In this document: positions 12,488 through 24,900 of the stretch, in pieces
How the letters are laid out: each line of letters opens with the position of its first letter
Numbering within the stretch: the first letter of the stretch is position 1
NCBI GenBank assembly: GCA_037367355.1
Contig: CM074705.1
Span: forward strand, 2,232,001-2,296,000
Reading direction: 5' to 3'
Origin: Neoscytalidium dimidiatum
Lineage: Eukaryota; Ascomycota; Dothideomycetes; Botryosphaeriales; Botryosphaeriaceae
DNA length: 64,000 nt
Notes under the pieces: model-generated
Told to the model about the DNA's origin: nothing
The model's input: the letters and a program-made list of their open reading frames with translations, nothing else
Databases searched by the model: none
Position numbers and translations under genes: made by a program

Positions 12488-14350
12488 CTATTTCAAGAAG
12501 ACAAGCTGTTCCCTGGTTGGATCCCTAATTGCTTCTCCGTGCATGATCCCTTGGACGTAACACTCACCGATTACCACATGATATTGCAAGCCAGATACCT
12601 TACTTCCACTGCTTCCGTTGATGTCGTCGGTTTCCAGGGGCCGTAGAAGGAACGGAATGTCCCCGCCGTAAATTATCCAAATCTCGTCGCCGGGCTGCAT
12701 CCAATGAGGGCCCATACCGATGAGTCCCGACTGTGTCATGAAAGGTTTTTTCCAACGATTTTGTATGAAAAAGGAGGAGAACCTGGAAGTGGACAAGGGC
12801 TCCTCCACCATGTCAGAAAATATTGGTTACGCGAATGGGGCCATTCCGGTCTCTGCGTCGAACTCGGTTGGTCGCATGATAGACCCATCCAACATTTTCA
12901 CGAATGCCCCCCTCAGGGTACCACCACATACATACGGCAATTCGCTCCGATTTAGAAGATCCAGAGACTGTGCCCACCCACGCAAGATATGTCGGCGTTC
13001 GATTACGGAAGTATTCACTGGAACGGCTGTGGAGCATATGTGTGCTAAGACGTCCACCTTTACAGCGGAGACTGAAAACACCGTGGCACTACACCTTTGG
13101 CTCTTTACAAGCTTACCACCAGCCGCGTATCGATTGCCCAGGTCAACGGCTGGTAGTTGTGTGGCATCGGTGAAGGCATTGACCCACGACGGCCGATTGG
13201 TGGGTTTCTGATACCTGGGTTTGCAAAGTGGGTAGAGCGGAGTATTGACGGGTTGACTCAGAAGGAAGAGGCTTAATTTCTCCTCCAATTGAGAAGCACT
13301 AATGGTATAGTCTGCGACGAACGGGGCGTTGGTCGGCATTAGGGCCAGGAAGGCATATATGCGATCGCGAGGGTCTTTTGCTTCTCTGCTGCGGAAAGCG
13401 ACCACGCTCTCCATGAATGCATGCGCGCAGGGTGTTTTCCTTGCGTTCTGGTAGTTGGCCAACTGTGCGAAGGCTGCGACAAACCAAATCCGAACGGCCG
13501 AAGGAATCCTGTGGCTGTGGCGATCGGGGGTAAAGAAGTTCCCATCCACCACATTCCTTAACAAGTGGAAGCAGCATGTTCTGAAATGGCGCTCTGCGTT
13601 ATGTGCAGCTTTTTTCATTTCGTTGAAGCTGAACTGCAATGATCCGCAATAAAAGTTTGAGACTGGTGGCAAAATGGCTTCTTGCACCGTCCACACGCGG
13701 GTCCACCATTTTCTCTTGACAAAAGCCCCGAGGGCCAGTATCGGCTCCATTGTTTCGAAATCGAGCAACTCTGAACGCGAGATAGTCTGGAAAGCTGGAA
13801 TTGAGTCTAGATGATCACCTGCTCGAAGAGGATCGACTACCTCCGTAAGCCTGGACATCCTTGGCCTGCGTCCGTTCCAAGCGCATTGAGGTTGGGTTTT
13901 ATCCCAATCATCACCATCTGGATGCGGGCCGAATCGGCAACAAGCATCACATGCCTCCGACTCTTCTCCAACCCACAATAGTCCCTCGACACACCCGCTA
14001 TAGATCTGGCCCATGAGATTGACCTGCCAGCTCTTTTCCTCGTCGTCTTGCTGGTTGATGCAGAGTGCATCGACCCACAACGTCCGGGGCTCGCCAGTCA
14101 ATCGTAGATGCCTGAGAGCTGAAATCAGGTTTGTGGTTGCCTTGAATGTCTGCCCGTCAAGCTCTATCAGATCAGTCGTGTCCGGATCACTCCATGCATA
14201 AGATAGAGCTCCATATAGGGGCCTGTCGTTAAATGAAACGATAAAAGTGATGCAACGTATTCCATCATTCCAGGAGCCGGGGAGCAGCCTGATGAGGCGA
14301 ATCTCATTTCGATCCTTGCTGAGCGGTACATATTGGAAGCTGCAAGACAT
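12488..14350 (-). CDS. HET-domain (heterokaryon incompatibility) protein
   Basis: The best model has two exons, 14350-12831 and 12782-12488, giving 604 residues. The N-terminal HET domain (PF06985) is clear: Tyr-Gly-Ala-Leu-Ser-Tyr-Ala-Trp at residues 46-53 and Leu-Trp-Val-Asp-Ala-Leu-Cys-Ile-Asn-Gln at 91-100, then the motif ending Trp-Val-Gly-Glu. The far C-terminus carries the usual HET-protein ending, Gly-Asp-Glu-Ile ... Pro-Phe-Leu-Leu-Arg-Pro ... Gly-Glu-Cys-Tyr-Val-Gln-Gly-Ile-Met. A TAA lies in frame at 12829-12827. It falls inside a possible 48-bp, in-frame intron (12783-12830) with a GTAACC donor, CTGAC branch site and CAG acceptor. If that intron is not spliced, the gene is a nonsense allele. 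HET proteins trigger cell death on recognition of non-self; the partner is unknown. Confidence 0.85.
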
Positions 14351-14978
14351 GTGGCTTTCGGCACGGGATAGATTGTCTCGATTAATGAGGGCTGTTTATT
14401 CTATGGATTAAACTTGAGTGGTTTCTTCTTCTGTTAGGGATGTGTTGAGGGATCAACGAAGTCTTCAGCTGCTGAAGGCGGAATGATGCTGACGGTGGGG
14501 TTCCGTAGCCGAGCTGCACCCCCCTGCAGAGTAAGCAGAGCACACAAATAGCTAACAGGATATAACCATATACTTAAAACAGCCTAGATTTTGGGGATTT
14601 ACCGTACACGATAGCATGCCTTTGACCAAACTTTTACCAATCTGCGCCATCTAGCAGCTCTCTCGCTGGCTTGAGTGTCACCGAGAAGTATTGTAGCAGC
14701 AAAGGGACTATAGCTCTCCATCTCGCTAGCACTCATACATATGCAGAGAATTTACTTTGTTGATTGTGCTACCTTGACTAATAGGGATCCCTCTCTATGA
14801 TCGTTTGGAGACTCATACAACTTAACCCGTACAATTCGACCATGCTTAGGACAAGAGGCGACTTCTGAAATTCGAAGACAGTATTGACAAAATATGTTTT
14901 CTAGCTTTTGGGCTTCTGAGCTCATCATGAACCTCGCATGTCTTCAATTTTTGTTTTTCCTCGTTCCATCTGTCTTTA
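14351..14978. other. Intergenic region upstream of the HET gene
   Basis: This 628-bp AT-leaning stretch contains the promoter of the HET gene and the 3' flank of the SGNH hydrolase gene. No frame or RNA was recognised. Confidence 0.5.
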
Positions 14979-16323
14979 CTAAATTGCCCCACCAGGCATA
15001 GGTGCATTCGAGCACTGTGCTGGAGCGCCAGGAGGAGTTGCTTGCCGCACGCTGAGTTCGCAGAGGAGACGATTCAGCACCACCCGGTACCCGCCTGGCT
15101 GAGGATGGAAGACTCGAAGTATGGAGTCAGACACAAAGTCGCTGCGGCTGAGCATGCTTCGGCCCCGATACGCAGGATCAGCACCGCTATTATCTGGTAA
15201 GGCAACCTCAAGTTCAAAGTTGTCGGTTTTCGCTGCGCGGACCCAGTCGATGATGGAGTCTTCAAAGGTCGTCAATCCATCACCACTGGCCTGCCGCATC
15301 ACTAGGGAATTTGGAATGGCGATATCGTCTTCCCGAGCGGCACGTCTCTCAAGAGGCTCGCCATCACGCTTTCCGCGCTTGCGACCGGGACCGGTGGTTC
15401 CCCACTCAAAGAACAGAAGCCCTTGGCGGTTGGGGTCTGGCTCCCTGACTCCTGGCTCGCAGTATCGGCCTGACAGCTGCCCAAAAACCTCGTCATAATC
15501 GATGTACACGAACTGTGGGCCAGCTCGGTTGACTGCGTCTTTCACCGCTTGGTTCACAGCGATAGTCAGGTCATTCATGCGTCCACGCCTTGCCTGCGTC
15601 AAGTATTGTTTCTGTGCCGCTGGCTGGATGTTATACCAGAATGACCAAGTCACCCGGTCGCAGCCCGTATCTGATTCGTCAAAGAACTGGGCATAGCCTG
15701 TCCAGTAGATGCTCCCGCCCTGGTTGACTTTCGGGATCAAGGCCCGAGCGAGCGCATCGAGGTTCCCGGGAAGCGTGTTCTGGATGAGACTCGCCGTCTT
15801 GGCCAACTGATCTTCGCAATCTTGGTTCCGGCCGGGGAGCCATTGATAGATACAGCGGTTAAGCACGTCTGAGAGTCCGACATCATTCCCACCGGCGGAA
15901 ACGGTGAGCATGTCGTAGCCGGTACCGAGCGCGGACACTTGCTGCTCCAAGATCTGTGGTGCAGTGGCACCGGAGCAGGAAAGGAATTCCATCTGCGGCT
16001 TGGGATTTGGCATGCCTCTGTATGCTTGCAGCTGCATTGGCATGGAGAGATCGTATCGCGCACAGCTGCCGGAGTCTCCAAGCTTCCTGCCCGCGCCGAT
16101 GCCGGCTGAGCTGTCGGTGAATCAACACCATGGGTCTGCGCCTGTGCATTAACGTGACGTACTATGAGTCCCCTATTGCCGCCCATTTCCTGATATTTAG
16201 GATCTGGGTTGCTTGTCTTTTCGAAAAGGCTTCATTCTCACTGGGAATGTCCGGATTCGAGCATCGTGTGCCCACAACGTACAATCCGACAAACAAAGCT
16301 GCTAGTTGGTGGCAGAACATCAT
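14979..16323 (-). CDS. Secreted SGNH/GDSL-type hydrolase (lipase/esterase)
   Basis: Two exons, 16323-16163 and 16110-14979, flank a 52-bp intron (donor GTACGT). The product is 430 residues. The N-terminus begins Met-Met-Phe-Cys-His followed by a hydrophobic stretch, a plausible signal peptide. The intron splits block I: the joined exons read Ala-Ile-Gly-Asp-Ser-Tyr-Ser-Ala-Gly, with the nucleophile Ser in the GDS motif at about residues 51-53. Block III Gly-Gly-Asn-Asp lies at about 127-130. A C-terminal Phe-His-Pro-Gln-Pro-Gly-Gly supplies the candidate catalytic His. Several paired cysteines support secretion. The start could be either of two adjacent ATGs (16323 or 16320). The family resembles fungal extracellular lipase/esterases; the substrate is unknown. 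Confidence 0.88.
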
Positions 16324-17653
16324 TTTTGGAAAAATAAGGGGGCAACAGATGAGGTTCTCTGCCAGCAGCGCACGGGGAATAGTAGAGAAGGCCCGAAACC
16401 AAGTGTATCTTTTTCCGTGACTCCTACACAACTGCAGGCTCTGTATATAATAATCGGGCGTCATTACTGTCTAAGACTGAGTGCAAGATATCTTGGACAA
16501 AGCTCGGCGATTATCGAGTCAGAACATTGAACGTTAAAGCTTCTCGAACGAGCATATTAGATGAAACGCGTTTAACGTTGAGTCTCTCTAGAAGAAGCGA
16601 TTCCGAAGGATCCGCAGATCGCTACTTCCTGCGCACTGGGTAATCTTTAACTCTGAAAATCAGTCGGATTCCCTTTTTTGAGGCAATTCTCTCCGGAATC
16701 ATGAAATTAGAGTTCAACTGTTCCAATGGACAAGCCTCACGTCAAACCCTCTATCGTGTGACAGAATTCATGGGTTTTTATGCGTATCGTCTGGTGTGAG
16801 TAGCTATTTATATAATAGTAAAGGAACGTATCAGTGTGTCTCACGTTTCCATGCCTCTATTAACGTACCTGAAGAACAGTATTCTAGTCTGAAATGACAT
16901 TTAATCGTCCGCTCTCTACAAGCATGCTGGTAAGGCTTTTTTTTTTTTTCTTTTTTTCGAAGACTTCCCATTTCAGAAGTAGATTATGAACCTCCCCTGA
17001 TCTGAAACCAACTTCTCTTTTCATCCATCAGATGGATATTTTCTAGACTTTGTGTCGGCTCAAGAAATGATTAAATACGAGTTATAGAATTGATGGACTT
17101 GCGAGTGGCGACGAAGCTGTGGCAACTGTTGAAACACGTGACGTTCATTGGAAGCTATTCTACTTACTTCTTCTTGTAACGTTCGCAAGCGGGGAACGAA
17201 AACCCTAAAACACGATAAGTTTGGCCGGAGTAGCTAAATGAGACTTTCTCAGACTTAACTTCATTTCCCTAACCACTCCGCTTGGCTGTTTGCACGATCG
17301 AGCAAAACTCACATCAGTTCATGCTATTTTTGAGACATACCATTGTGATGTGATAGAAGCCTAGGAATTGATTGATTCTTTGGAAAAGGTTGAATGAATG
17401 GAGAACCCTGATGCTAGCTGCACACAATATGAACATGATTATTTGGTTGTCAGCTTCGAAGCAGATCCTCCACATCTCCATTGCAAGGATGTTCCTAGCC
17501 GTTTGATGTCCAAGAATAAACTAGTCTTTTCAAATTCACGGTGACGAAATAGTATTCTCTTACCATTTTCATGATAGATCTGCGAAAGCGTCCTTTGTAG
17601 GCAAGGAGCCGACAGAAGAACATCTAGGCTGTAGGATATACGCAGTATCGAGA
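16324..17653. other. AT-leaning gene-free stretch
   Basis: This 1.3-kb stretch includes a T-run at 16937-16949. No frame above about 70 codons and no recognised motif. It marks the left border of a decayed block that continues to about 20.78 kb. Confidence 0.5.
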
Positions 17654-19570
17654 TCAGAAACTGTACTTGAAATGAATATTCTCAAAATCCCTCATGCCAT
17701 TCTCAGCGTTCAGCCGTCCCTCAAACTCTGACTGATCAACAAAGATACCTTGTTCAGCAAGAAGCCCAGCCCGACGCCTGTTCATGGCAGTGTCTAAATA
17801 ATTAATCTAGCGACAAAATTTCTAGGATGATAGGACAAAATTGACTTACAGTATTCACATGCAGCTCCCATTAGTCCCAACCGTAGCGCGTACATAGCTG
17901 AGCAAACAGCAACTGCGAGAATGTATCTTAGCGCATCTTTCGAACGGAAGGCCTGCGCTTCAGCAGAATTTCCAGCGCAGTATGCTATGAAAATGACAGT
18001 ACTGGTCACAGACTCCTTAGTCCGGCCTGCAACATTCGGTGGGAGAAGTGTGTCCAAATTACTGGCATTGTGCTGTCAATATTGAGTTCGTAGTGCACAG
18101 GCTAACTTCCCAGTGACCGTGATGAGATACATGCCCCAACGTGTCCAGAGCATTCCATCTCTGTGCAAAAGTGCAAGGACGAGCATGCCGACAAATGAAG
18201 GAACGACGGAGAGCATCATGAAAAAGACTAAATATTTTTTTAGTAAATAGCCTCTCGAGGTAGCATTTACGCTTACATCTTAAAATATTTCTCTTCAAAG
18301 TCATTATGCCCATGAAGAGAAATTACGTAATGGAGACGAAATTCTGTGGCAGTCTTTCTTTCACAATGTTATCCAGAGAGAATAAGCCGAACGACACGTA
18401 AACCAAGTTCCTAATTGATGTCGTCCCGCCATTTGGTAAGCTGTTGCCGTGAGAGCAGTAAAGAAGAAAAACTACGTCTGTGGATCATTGAAGGTGGTTC
18501 TAACCTTATGCGTAGCGTTTGTTCAGATTAGAACGATCTGTGATAATCTTGCGCCTCCAGGGCTCTTACTACGAAACAAACATATACCTGATCCCGTTTC
18601 GACTCCGCCCGTTTCTGCACATCACTTCCCATCTGATTCCTCACTACTCTTACTACCGCCATGCGTTCCTCATTCGTGCCTAGCCACCGTACCTCTCTTG
18701 GAGTGCCGAGCACTAAGAAGACCGCAACACTTTAAGAGAATGGTCAATTCACCTAGGAAGAAAGAAATACCCTTCCAAACAGCGAGACCACCTGTATGCG
18801 CTTCTGCGTGTTTACCTATATCATAATTAATGAGCTCTGTCAGAACACCCATGCCTGCATTAGCGGTGCCTCAGATGATGGCGCGCGTAGTATCCTCTCG
18901 CTTCGTATAAAATGAATCGGTAATAAGAAAGGCTGGAGAGTTCGTGCACTCAAAAATACCTTGCAGAGCACGTAGAGCCATAAGCGAAGCAAAATTAGTG
19001 CAGAAGGCGATGCAGAGGACAACGATGCCTGCGAAGAAGTAAGTTGGGAAGCTCCATGATGTTGGAGAGAATCGCTGGCTATTTGATACCCAAGAGTAAT
19101 ATACACGTCGCTATGGTCTGTCAAAGATGCACGCGCTGCATTATGAAGTTCTTAGGTACTTCGAACGTTAGATACGATATGTAGAAAATTGTTGTCAACT
19201 CTGTAAGAGCCAGCAATCATTCCTGATTGGTCAGCGTTGGGCTCAACAGTACATACGCGAAAACTGTTGTCTTACTACTAGAAGTGTGTATCTTCCCTTA
19301 AGCTGAAGGTTGCCTGTGTTGTAACCGAAGTTCTATCTGCCTGTTGCGTACTATAATAAATCTACATGGGAGGAAGTAGCTACTAGTCGATTTTGTGGAG
19401 CAGAGTAGCGTATTCTCTCTCATTATATTGGAGCTTAGCTTCCACTGTTTCGGCCGCTATATCCGAGATCTCGCTTCTTGCGACAATGACAAAAGCGTAT
19501 TTCTTGAGCTCGACATCTTCCTGCTTGCTGGTCTTGCTTGCTGCAGCTACGGTACCCGTCGTGGCTAATG
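17654..19570 (-). pseudogene. Decayed MFS transporter of the allantoate/anion:cation symporter type
   Basis: Fragments in several minus-strand frames line up in order as one major facilitator protein. An N-terminal acidic stretch lies near 19520. A segment reading Ile-Phe-Tyr-Ile-Ser-Tyr-Leu-Thr-Phe-Glu lies near 19190. The Gly-Ile-Phe-Glu-Cys-Thr-Asn-Ser-Pro region lies near 18950, and Gly-Met-Gly-Val-Leu-Thr-Glu-Leu-Ile-Asn near 18840. The Asn-Val-Ala-Gly-Arg-Thr-Lys motif of this family lies near 18040. A final exon ends in Asn-Ile-His-Phe-Lys-Tyr-Ser-Phe-stop at 17654. Breaks include a TGA at 18871-18873 in place of an expected Trp codon, a TAG at 18472-18474, further stops and several frameshifts. 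Intron signals such as GTAAGT before the last exon remain. It is too broken to be functional. The family (Dal5-like) moves allantoate, nicotinate or similar anions; the original substrate is inference. Confidence 0.82.
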
Positions 19571-20781
19571 GAAAGACAAGTTCTTGGTTGCATGAAGAAT
19601 TCTCAAAGCTTGGCAGAGGATGTGTTGGTATCGCGAAGTTTCCACAACCTTGAGGAAGTCTAAACTTTAGTAAAGTTCTGCTGCCCATTCTAGCACTATC
19701 ATTTATCGCAAGGATCACTATAAACACCCTTGTCTATTGATATTGATACCCCACCTTCGCATGTGTACCCGCAGTTTTTGTTAAATTGCGAGAAGCTGGA
19801 CGCGTAAGATCGCGATAACGAAGTCCGAAGTGGGACTCCGTGAAGTCCGAGCCCATTCAACATATGCGTACTGAGGCTTCATTGACGGGTAGCTCATTAG
19901 GGCCTTCCTTCGGTACATCAGGCATTTCGCAACTCGAACAACACATTTCGATAATTTGAAATTTGAGTTGATTGGGCTACTGCAAGTCAGCATACCCGTA
20001 AGCATGTGTGGGATAAAATACTACAGAGATGTCTCCGAACACATAATTTACTGTGGCAGAGTTTCGAAGTGGAAGACTACTCTGCGTGCTTTAAAGGCTG
20101 CGTTTGGGAGGGACAGAAGAAAAGGAAGAAGATTCCTTGAAGTTTCCTGTTGCTGCAAGCCGGAGTAATACTTAACCTTTTCTTGCGCCGTTACGGGAGG
20201 TCTTTCAAGCATCATTGAGTCATCCCGAGAAAGTTATTCCAGAAGATATTACTCGATACGGATGAGTGCATATCATGGGCGATACGAATTTCTGCATGGT
20301 AGTTTAACAGTACGACACTATGGATTGGAAGGTTATTCGCAAGACGCTCTGTGCAATATTGTCTGCTGTAGAGTGCATTGAAGATCTGATTATTGAGGTA
20401 TTTCAGTAACCTCATCTCTGCGATATTTTTGCTTTTTTAATATCATGGTAGTGAAATCATTTTATGGTTGCCGTGGTTAAAATCACTCCCACAAATTAGA
20501 TAAATTCCTTAACCAAGCAATTACCGGTAGCAGAACTACTGCACAGAACGTCCTTGTCGCTAAAGCCGAAGAGCCACCTAAGATCTCTGCTTTACTATCG
20601 TACAGCTCGATTAATGCTCCAATCATAGTTACGCTTCTGCCTATGGGTGTCTCGTCTGTGGCGCAGCCCATGGATGCCTGGAGTGGGTCCATGAACATCC
20701 CCTGTTTACCCTTTCCTTCCAACCCAAGCACGCTCATGAAGCATCCAAACTATCCATAGCGATACGAATGAGCCTCTAACG
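19571..20781. other. Gene-free, probably decayed stretch
   Basis: This 1.2-kb stretch has no gene I can support. A minus-strand frame at 20483-20737 is hydrophobic towards its C-terminus (possible membrane remnant), but I cannot assign it. The promoter of the next plus-strand gene lies at the right end. Confidence 0.45.
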
Positions 20782-21489
20782 ATGGTCCTTATCAAGCGCA
20801 TCTGCCCTCCCGAGCGGCGCAAAGCCACAATCGCGGTGTCCGCCGCGCCTTCCTCTCCGACCCTGTCGGTCAACGCGCCCGAAGACCCAGATCGTCCGTT
20901 CCAGCTCCGCATCTCGCTCCGCATTGCCGACACAACGATCCCCGGCAAAGCCATAACCATTGTCACTAACGGCACCGTTTTCGATCCCTCCGACTTGGAA
21001 TCCGGCTACGACATCATTTCCCGCGGAGCCGCCGGCCTCAGGTCCGCTTCGGACCCCGAGCGCCGCATCAACCTGGGAAGGTTTCTCGTGCATTATGCGC
21101 GAGAGGAGAATCCATCGCCGGACCTGAAGGAGCGGCCGCGAATCAATTTGCTTACGATTCCTGCGGAAGGCGCGGTAGAGATCGTGCACGACCTTCCTGT
21201 TAGTCGGATGTTCAAGCATGAGACTCGGCTGAGTAAAGAGGATGTGATTGGCGAGGATTGGCAGCTTGTTTTGAGCGATGGGCATGTCGGGTGCAGCTGG
21301 TGGTGCTGGGGAGATTTGGACGGTGAGCTGAAGGAGAAGCGTCTTGCGTCCTGGCACGAAGCCGTGCTTCGGGCGTCGAGCTTAGCCCCTAAACCGGAGG
21401 CCGATGGTGAGTGGGTCTTGGGAAGCGATCCTGTGGAGCTGGTATTTGAAGACAACACTGAGGACGCGGTATTCCGGTTCACTAAGTAA
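20782..21489 (+). CDS. Conserved-looking hypothetical protein, function unknown
   Basis: Single-exon frame of 235 residues with the GC-ending codon use of expressed genes, unlike the flanking decayed DNA. No signal peptide or membrane helix is present. The N-terminal half reads like a beta-rich domain (Phe-Gln-Leu-Arg-Ile-Ser-Leu-Arg-Ile, then Ile-Thr-Ile-Val-Thr-Asn-Gly-Thr-Val-Phe-Asp). The C-terminal half has a Gly-Cys-Ser-Trp-Trp-Cys-Trp-Gly cluster followed by a charged tail. It resembles short fungal proteins that bind nothing known; I recognise no family. It is transcribed away from the MFS relic, and its 3' end faces the 3' end of the NLR gene. Confidence 0.7.
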   Translation: MVLIKRICPPERRKATIAVSAAPSSPTLSVNAPEDPDRPFQLRISLRIADTTIPGKAITIVTNGTVFDPSDLESGYDIISRGAAGLRSASDPERRINLGRFLVHYAREENPSPDLKERPRINLLTIPAEGAVEIVHDLPVSRMFKHETRLSKEDVIGEDWQLVLSDGHVGCSWWCWGDLDGELKEKRLASWHEAVLRASSLAPKPEADGEWVLGSDPVELVFEDNTEDAVFRFTK

Positions 21490-21907
21490 GCTTCTTGTCA
21501 CACTCCTCTTGCTAGTGAGATCACCTATAAAAGGTATTAGAAATCCACGTACGTTTAGTTGCAGTGTAGTTTCTCTTGCGTCTCAGCAGAACTGGAGTAT
21601 AAAGAGGGGCACCTCTGGCGCTCTTACTCTAGCATGTCCAAATCACTATTCTACTTTTGCACTGTCACTGAACCTGAGCAGAATGCATGGATGTTGATCT
21701 AGCTGAGATGATTGACATCGTTGATGTTTTCCAATTCAGATGAAACTCTTTTAGTATTGTGTACCATGGAGTCACACACTGGCTGAGTCTATTGATGGCG
21801 ATCCACCCTCATGTCCCATATCCTCACGACAACACAAATTCTAAAAAACTCGCCTCTCATCATCACCCACTGATTGAGTGGAAATATGTCTCATCTGGGA
21901 CCCATCT
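21490..21907. other. Convergent intergenic spacer
   Basis: This 418-bp spacer lies between the 3' ends of the hypothetical gene and the NLR gene. Nothing was recognised in it. Confidence 0.5.
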
Positions 21908-24900
21908 TTAGGAGTTTTCCAAAAGCAGACTCCTGACTCTGTCGGTCTTTGCATAAGATATAGGCGTCTTTCCGTTGTTGTCTTTGCTTTTCGGATCGCA
22001 ATTGAAGCTTTTCACAAGAAGATCCACAAGGGCGAAATTTCCGCTCTGTGCAAAGTAAAAAAGCGGAGTCCGCCCCTTCTGATCGCGCACATCCGGGTCG
22101 ACTTTCGCAATTTCTAGGAGCTCTCTTGCGATGTCGACGTCCTTGGCGAAGAAGATCGGAGTGCGGCCAGCAAAGTCCTTCAGGTTTGCTGCTTTAGATC
22201 CTCCCCTTAACAATTGCCGAACAACACCTATGCTGCCGGTTTTGACTGCGACAAGGAGCGGAGTCTGGCCTCGATAGTCTTTGGAATCTATATCGATTCT
22301 GCCTGTTTCGAGTAAGAGTCGAACAATTGCCCTGCTGCCGCTCTTAGCAGCATAGAAGAGCGGCCCCCGGCCCCAGTGATCGCGCGAATCAGGTTCCACC
22401 TCATGAGATAGGAGGAGCCGTGCCACCTGCACCGGGCTACTATCAGCACTATCGTCGGCAGCGTGATCGAAAGTACAGCGTGCAGCATATGAGAGGGCAC
22501 TGCACCCAGCCGTATCCTTGACATTTGCGTTTATCCCTTCGGCTTTTAAAAGGAGAAGGGCTATATTAAGGTGACCATGCACCAGCGCACGTAGGAGGAG
22601 GGGAAAGCCGTTGGCATCTTTAGCGTTCACGTCGATCTGGTCGACCTTCAGCATCATGTTGACGACTTCGGCATAACCATTACAGACAGCGTTCGCCAGG
22701 GCACTATTTCCGTGCTCGTCGAGTAGATTGGGATTACCCATTTTGTTGTTGAGAAGTAGCCCTGCAACCTTTGCGGCTTCCTTCCGAGAGTCAGCGGTGA
22801 TTTCTTGGAAACTCGGCAACGGTCGTAGAATGCCAGGGACGCCCCCGGCGATGGACATTGGAGAGTGGCGTTGTCCACCGTGGTCGAATGTGAATGACTT
22901 TCTTGTAAGGTGGTGTAACGGCGTCATGCCGTATTTGTCTTTGGAGTTGACTTCGACTGCTCTGGATCTTAAGAGTATCTCTGCGGCGCGATAATCTCTC
23001 ATCAAAACCGCAACGGAGAGAGGTGTCCGGCCGATTTCATCTGGTATTGCGAGGGAGTCTCCCAAATTTACAAGTGATTCCAGCAAGTTGTAGAGCCGCA
23101 TAAGCACCAAAAAATGCGGGATTCTCACCCAGTATCCGACTAGTGCTCTCCGAACTTTCATAGGCTCCCCAAAGGACCTTCCAGGCACCTTTTCGTAAAT
23201 CTTGAACTGTTCGCCACTTATCATTACTGGATCGGCTAGTATGGGAGGTAGAAAGGCCGGCATTTCTGCAATTTCATCCAGTTGCACGGCGTGTAAGGTC
23301 CAATTATCGGCCGCGTACCCCATCAAAGTCACGTCCAACATTGGTGTCTCATGCAGCGGGGACCTCTTTGAAATCTGCTCCTGAATTAGGTCATGGCCAA
23401 GAAATCTGACGCAGGTGCCCAACAGATGGGCATGTGAGGTTGCTTCAAGGTTTACCGAAAGGCTGCTGTCGAGATCCTTAAACCCATAGTCGTTAAAGTA
23501 GTCGTACACAGATTGATGGATAAAACGGACTCGTTCTTTCCCAAGCCGCCGTTCGTAGTAGGTTTCGGCCAGACCGCGTGATACGTCTTTGACCATAGAA
23601 TCGAGTGCTCCTGCGGATTTCCTGAAACTGACGGAGTGGCTTTTTCCTATACCAAGTGAAGAAATAGCCATGCGAATTTTATTTTTGGTCAATGGTCTAA
23701 TTGCGAAGCAAATCCATTGAAATAGTCGGACTGTCGATGGTTGGGGGTCCCTCACAAGGCTCGAATAAAGCTTGTGGAGATCCTGAGGCAGTTTTGTTAT
23801 GTCCTCTCGAATGCTCTCAGTCGTTAATCCAGTAATGTGTAGGTCTCTCGCTCTATCGGCAGCTATCATGGCCCATTGGAAGATCCCATTAGCTCTGGAT
23901 AATATGAGTGTTATAAGAGGCGAAGAGCCCTCCAAAATCTCGAGTTTGGACCGGACAGCTGTGATGATATCTCTCCCATTCTCTTTCTCGGCACAAACGG
24001 TCAAGCTGCGGTATGAAGTAATGATGGGGTAATGCCTGGAGGAGACACAGATGCGTAAACTTTGCTTCTTCCCATCCAGTTTGCCGACCAATGAACAAAA
24101 ATAGTCTAAAACTTCAGGCGCCAATGACCTCCCCAACTCATCGAGAGCATCCAGAAGAAGGATTATTGGTCGGTCATAACATGCACGCATCAGACAGTCC
24201 CGGAGAGCAATCCTTAGCTCCCCGGGGCCCCATTCCCAGCTTCCCATTGTCCTATGTCTTGTTGAGAATTCCGGGAGGAGTTCGGAGAAAAGCTCGGGTA
24301 TTCGGCAGAGGATCTGGTACAGCAAGTACCGCAGAATTCCCAAAAGGGACTTCTGCAGTTCAACGCCTTGGCCGTAGACAAAGAACGAGATTACCAAAGA
24401 TCCGTCCTCGTCCATCTTTCTCTTCAAGGTCTGTAGTGCATGTTTCATCACCGTTGATTTTCCAGAACCGGGGTTTCCCTCTAGCCAGAGTAGTCCGGAA
24501 GGCTGTTCAAGCCAGGCTTTGTATGCGGGATGTTGCAAAAACCATTCGCAGGTGGTGGAGGCTTCGTGGATTTGATCTTCGCGAAAATACTGTTCACGAA
24601 AAGAAAGGGACCTTAAACAAGCTGACGAGTGTAAGCCGGGTGACCGTTTACTGAACGGGTATGGCTAACCTTGTTCATCGTCGGTTATCATCCTGGAGAA
24701 TACTGGAGTATCAGATATGTCAGATTCCTCGAATTATGTTGTTAAGATATGTACTGACCCTTTGCGGAACCATGAAAAGATTTCAAAAAAGCCAGAACAA
24801 CTTGATATGTCTCGTCAAACCTGTGTTTAAACTTGACTATTTCGGAGTGGCTTGCGTTGATTGGGTGAACAATGTGCCTGTCAGACTCCCGGGGCAGTCC

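Noticed and set aside
20483..20737. Hydrophobic minus-strand frame that might be another transporter remnant
   Set aside because: Too short and without diagnostic motif; it cannot be joined to the MFS relic, which lies on its other side in 3' order.
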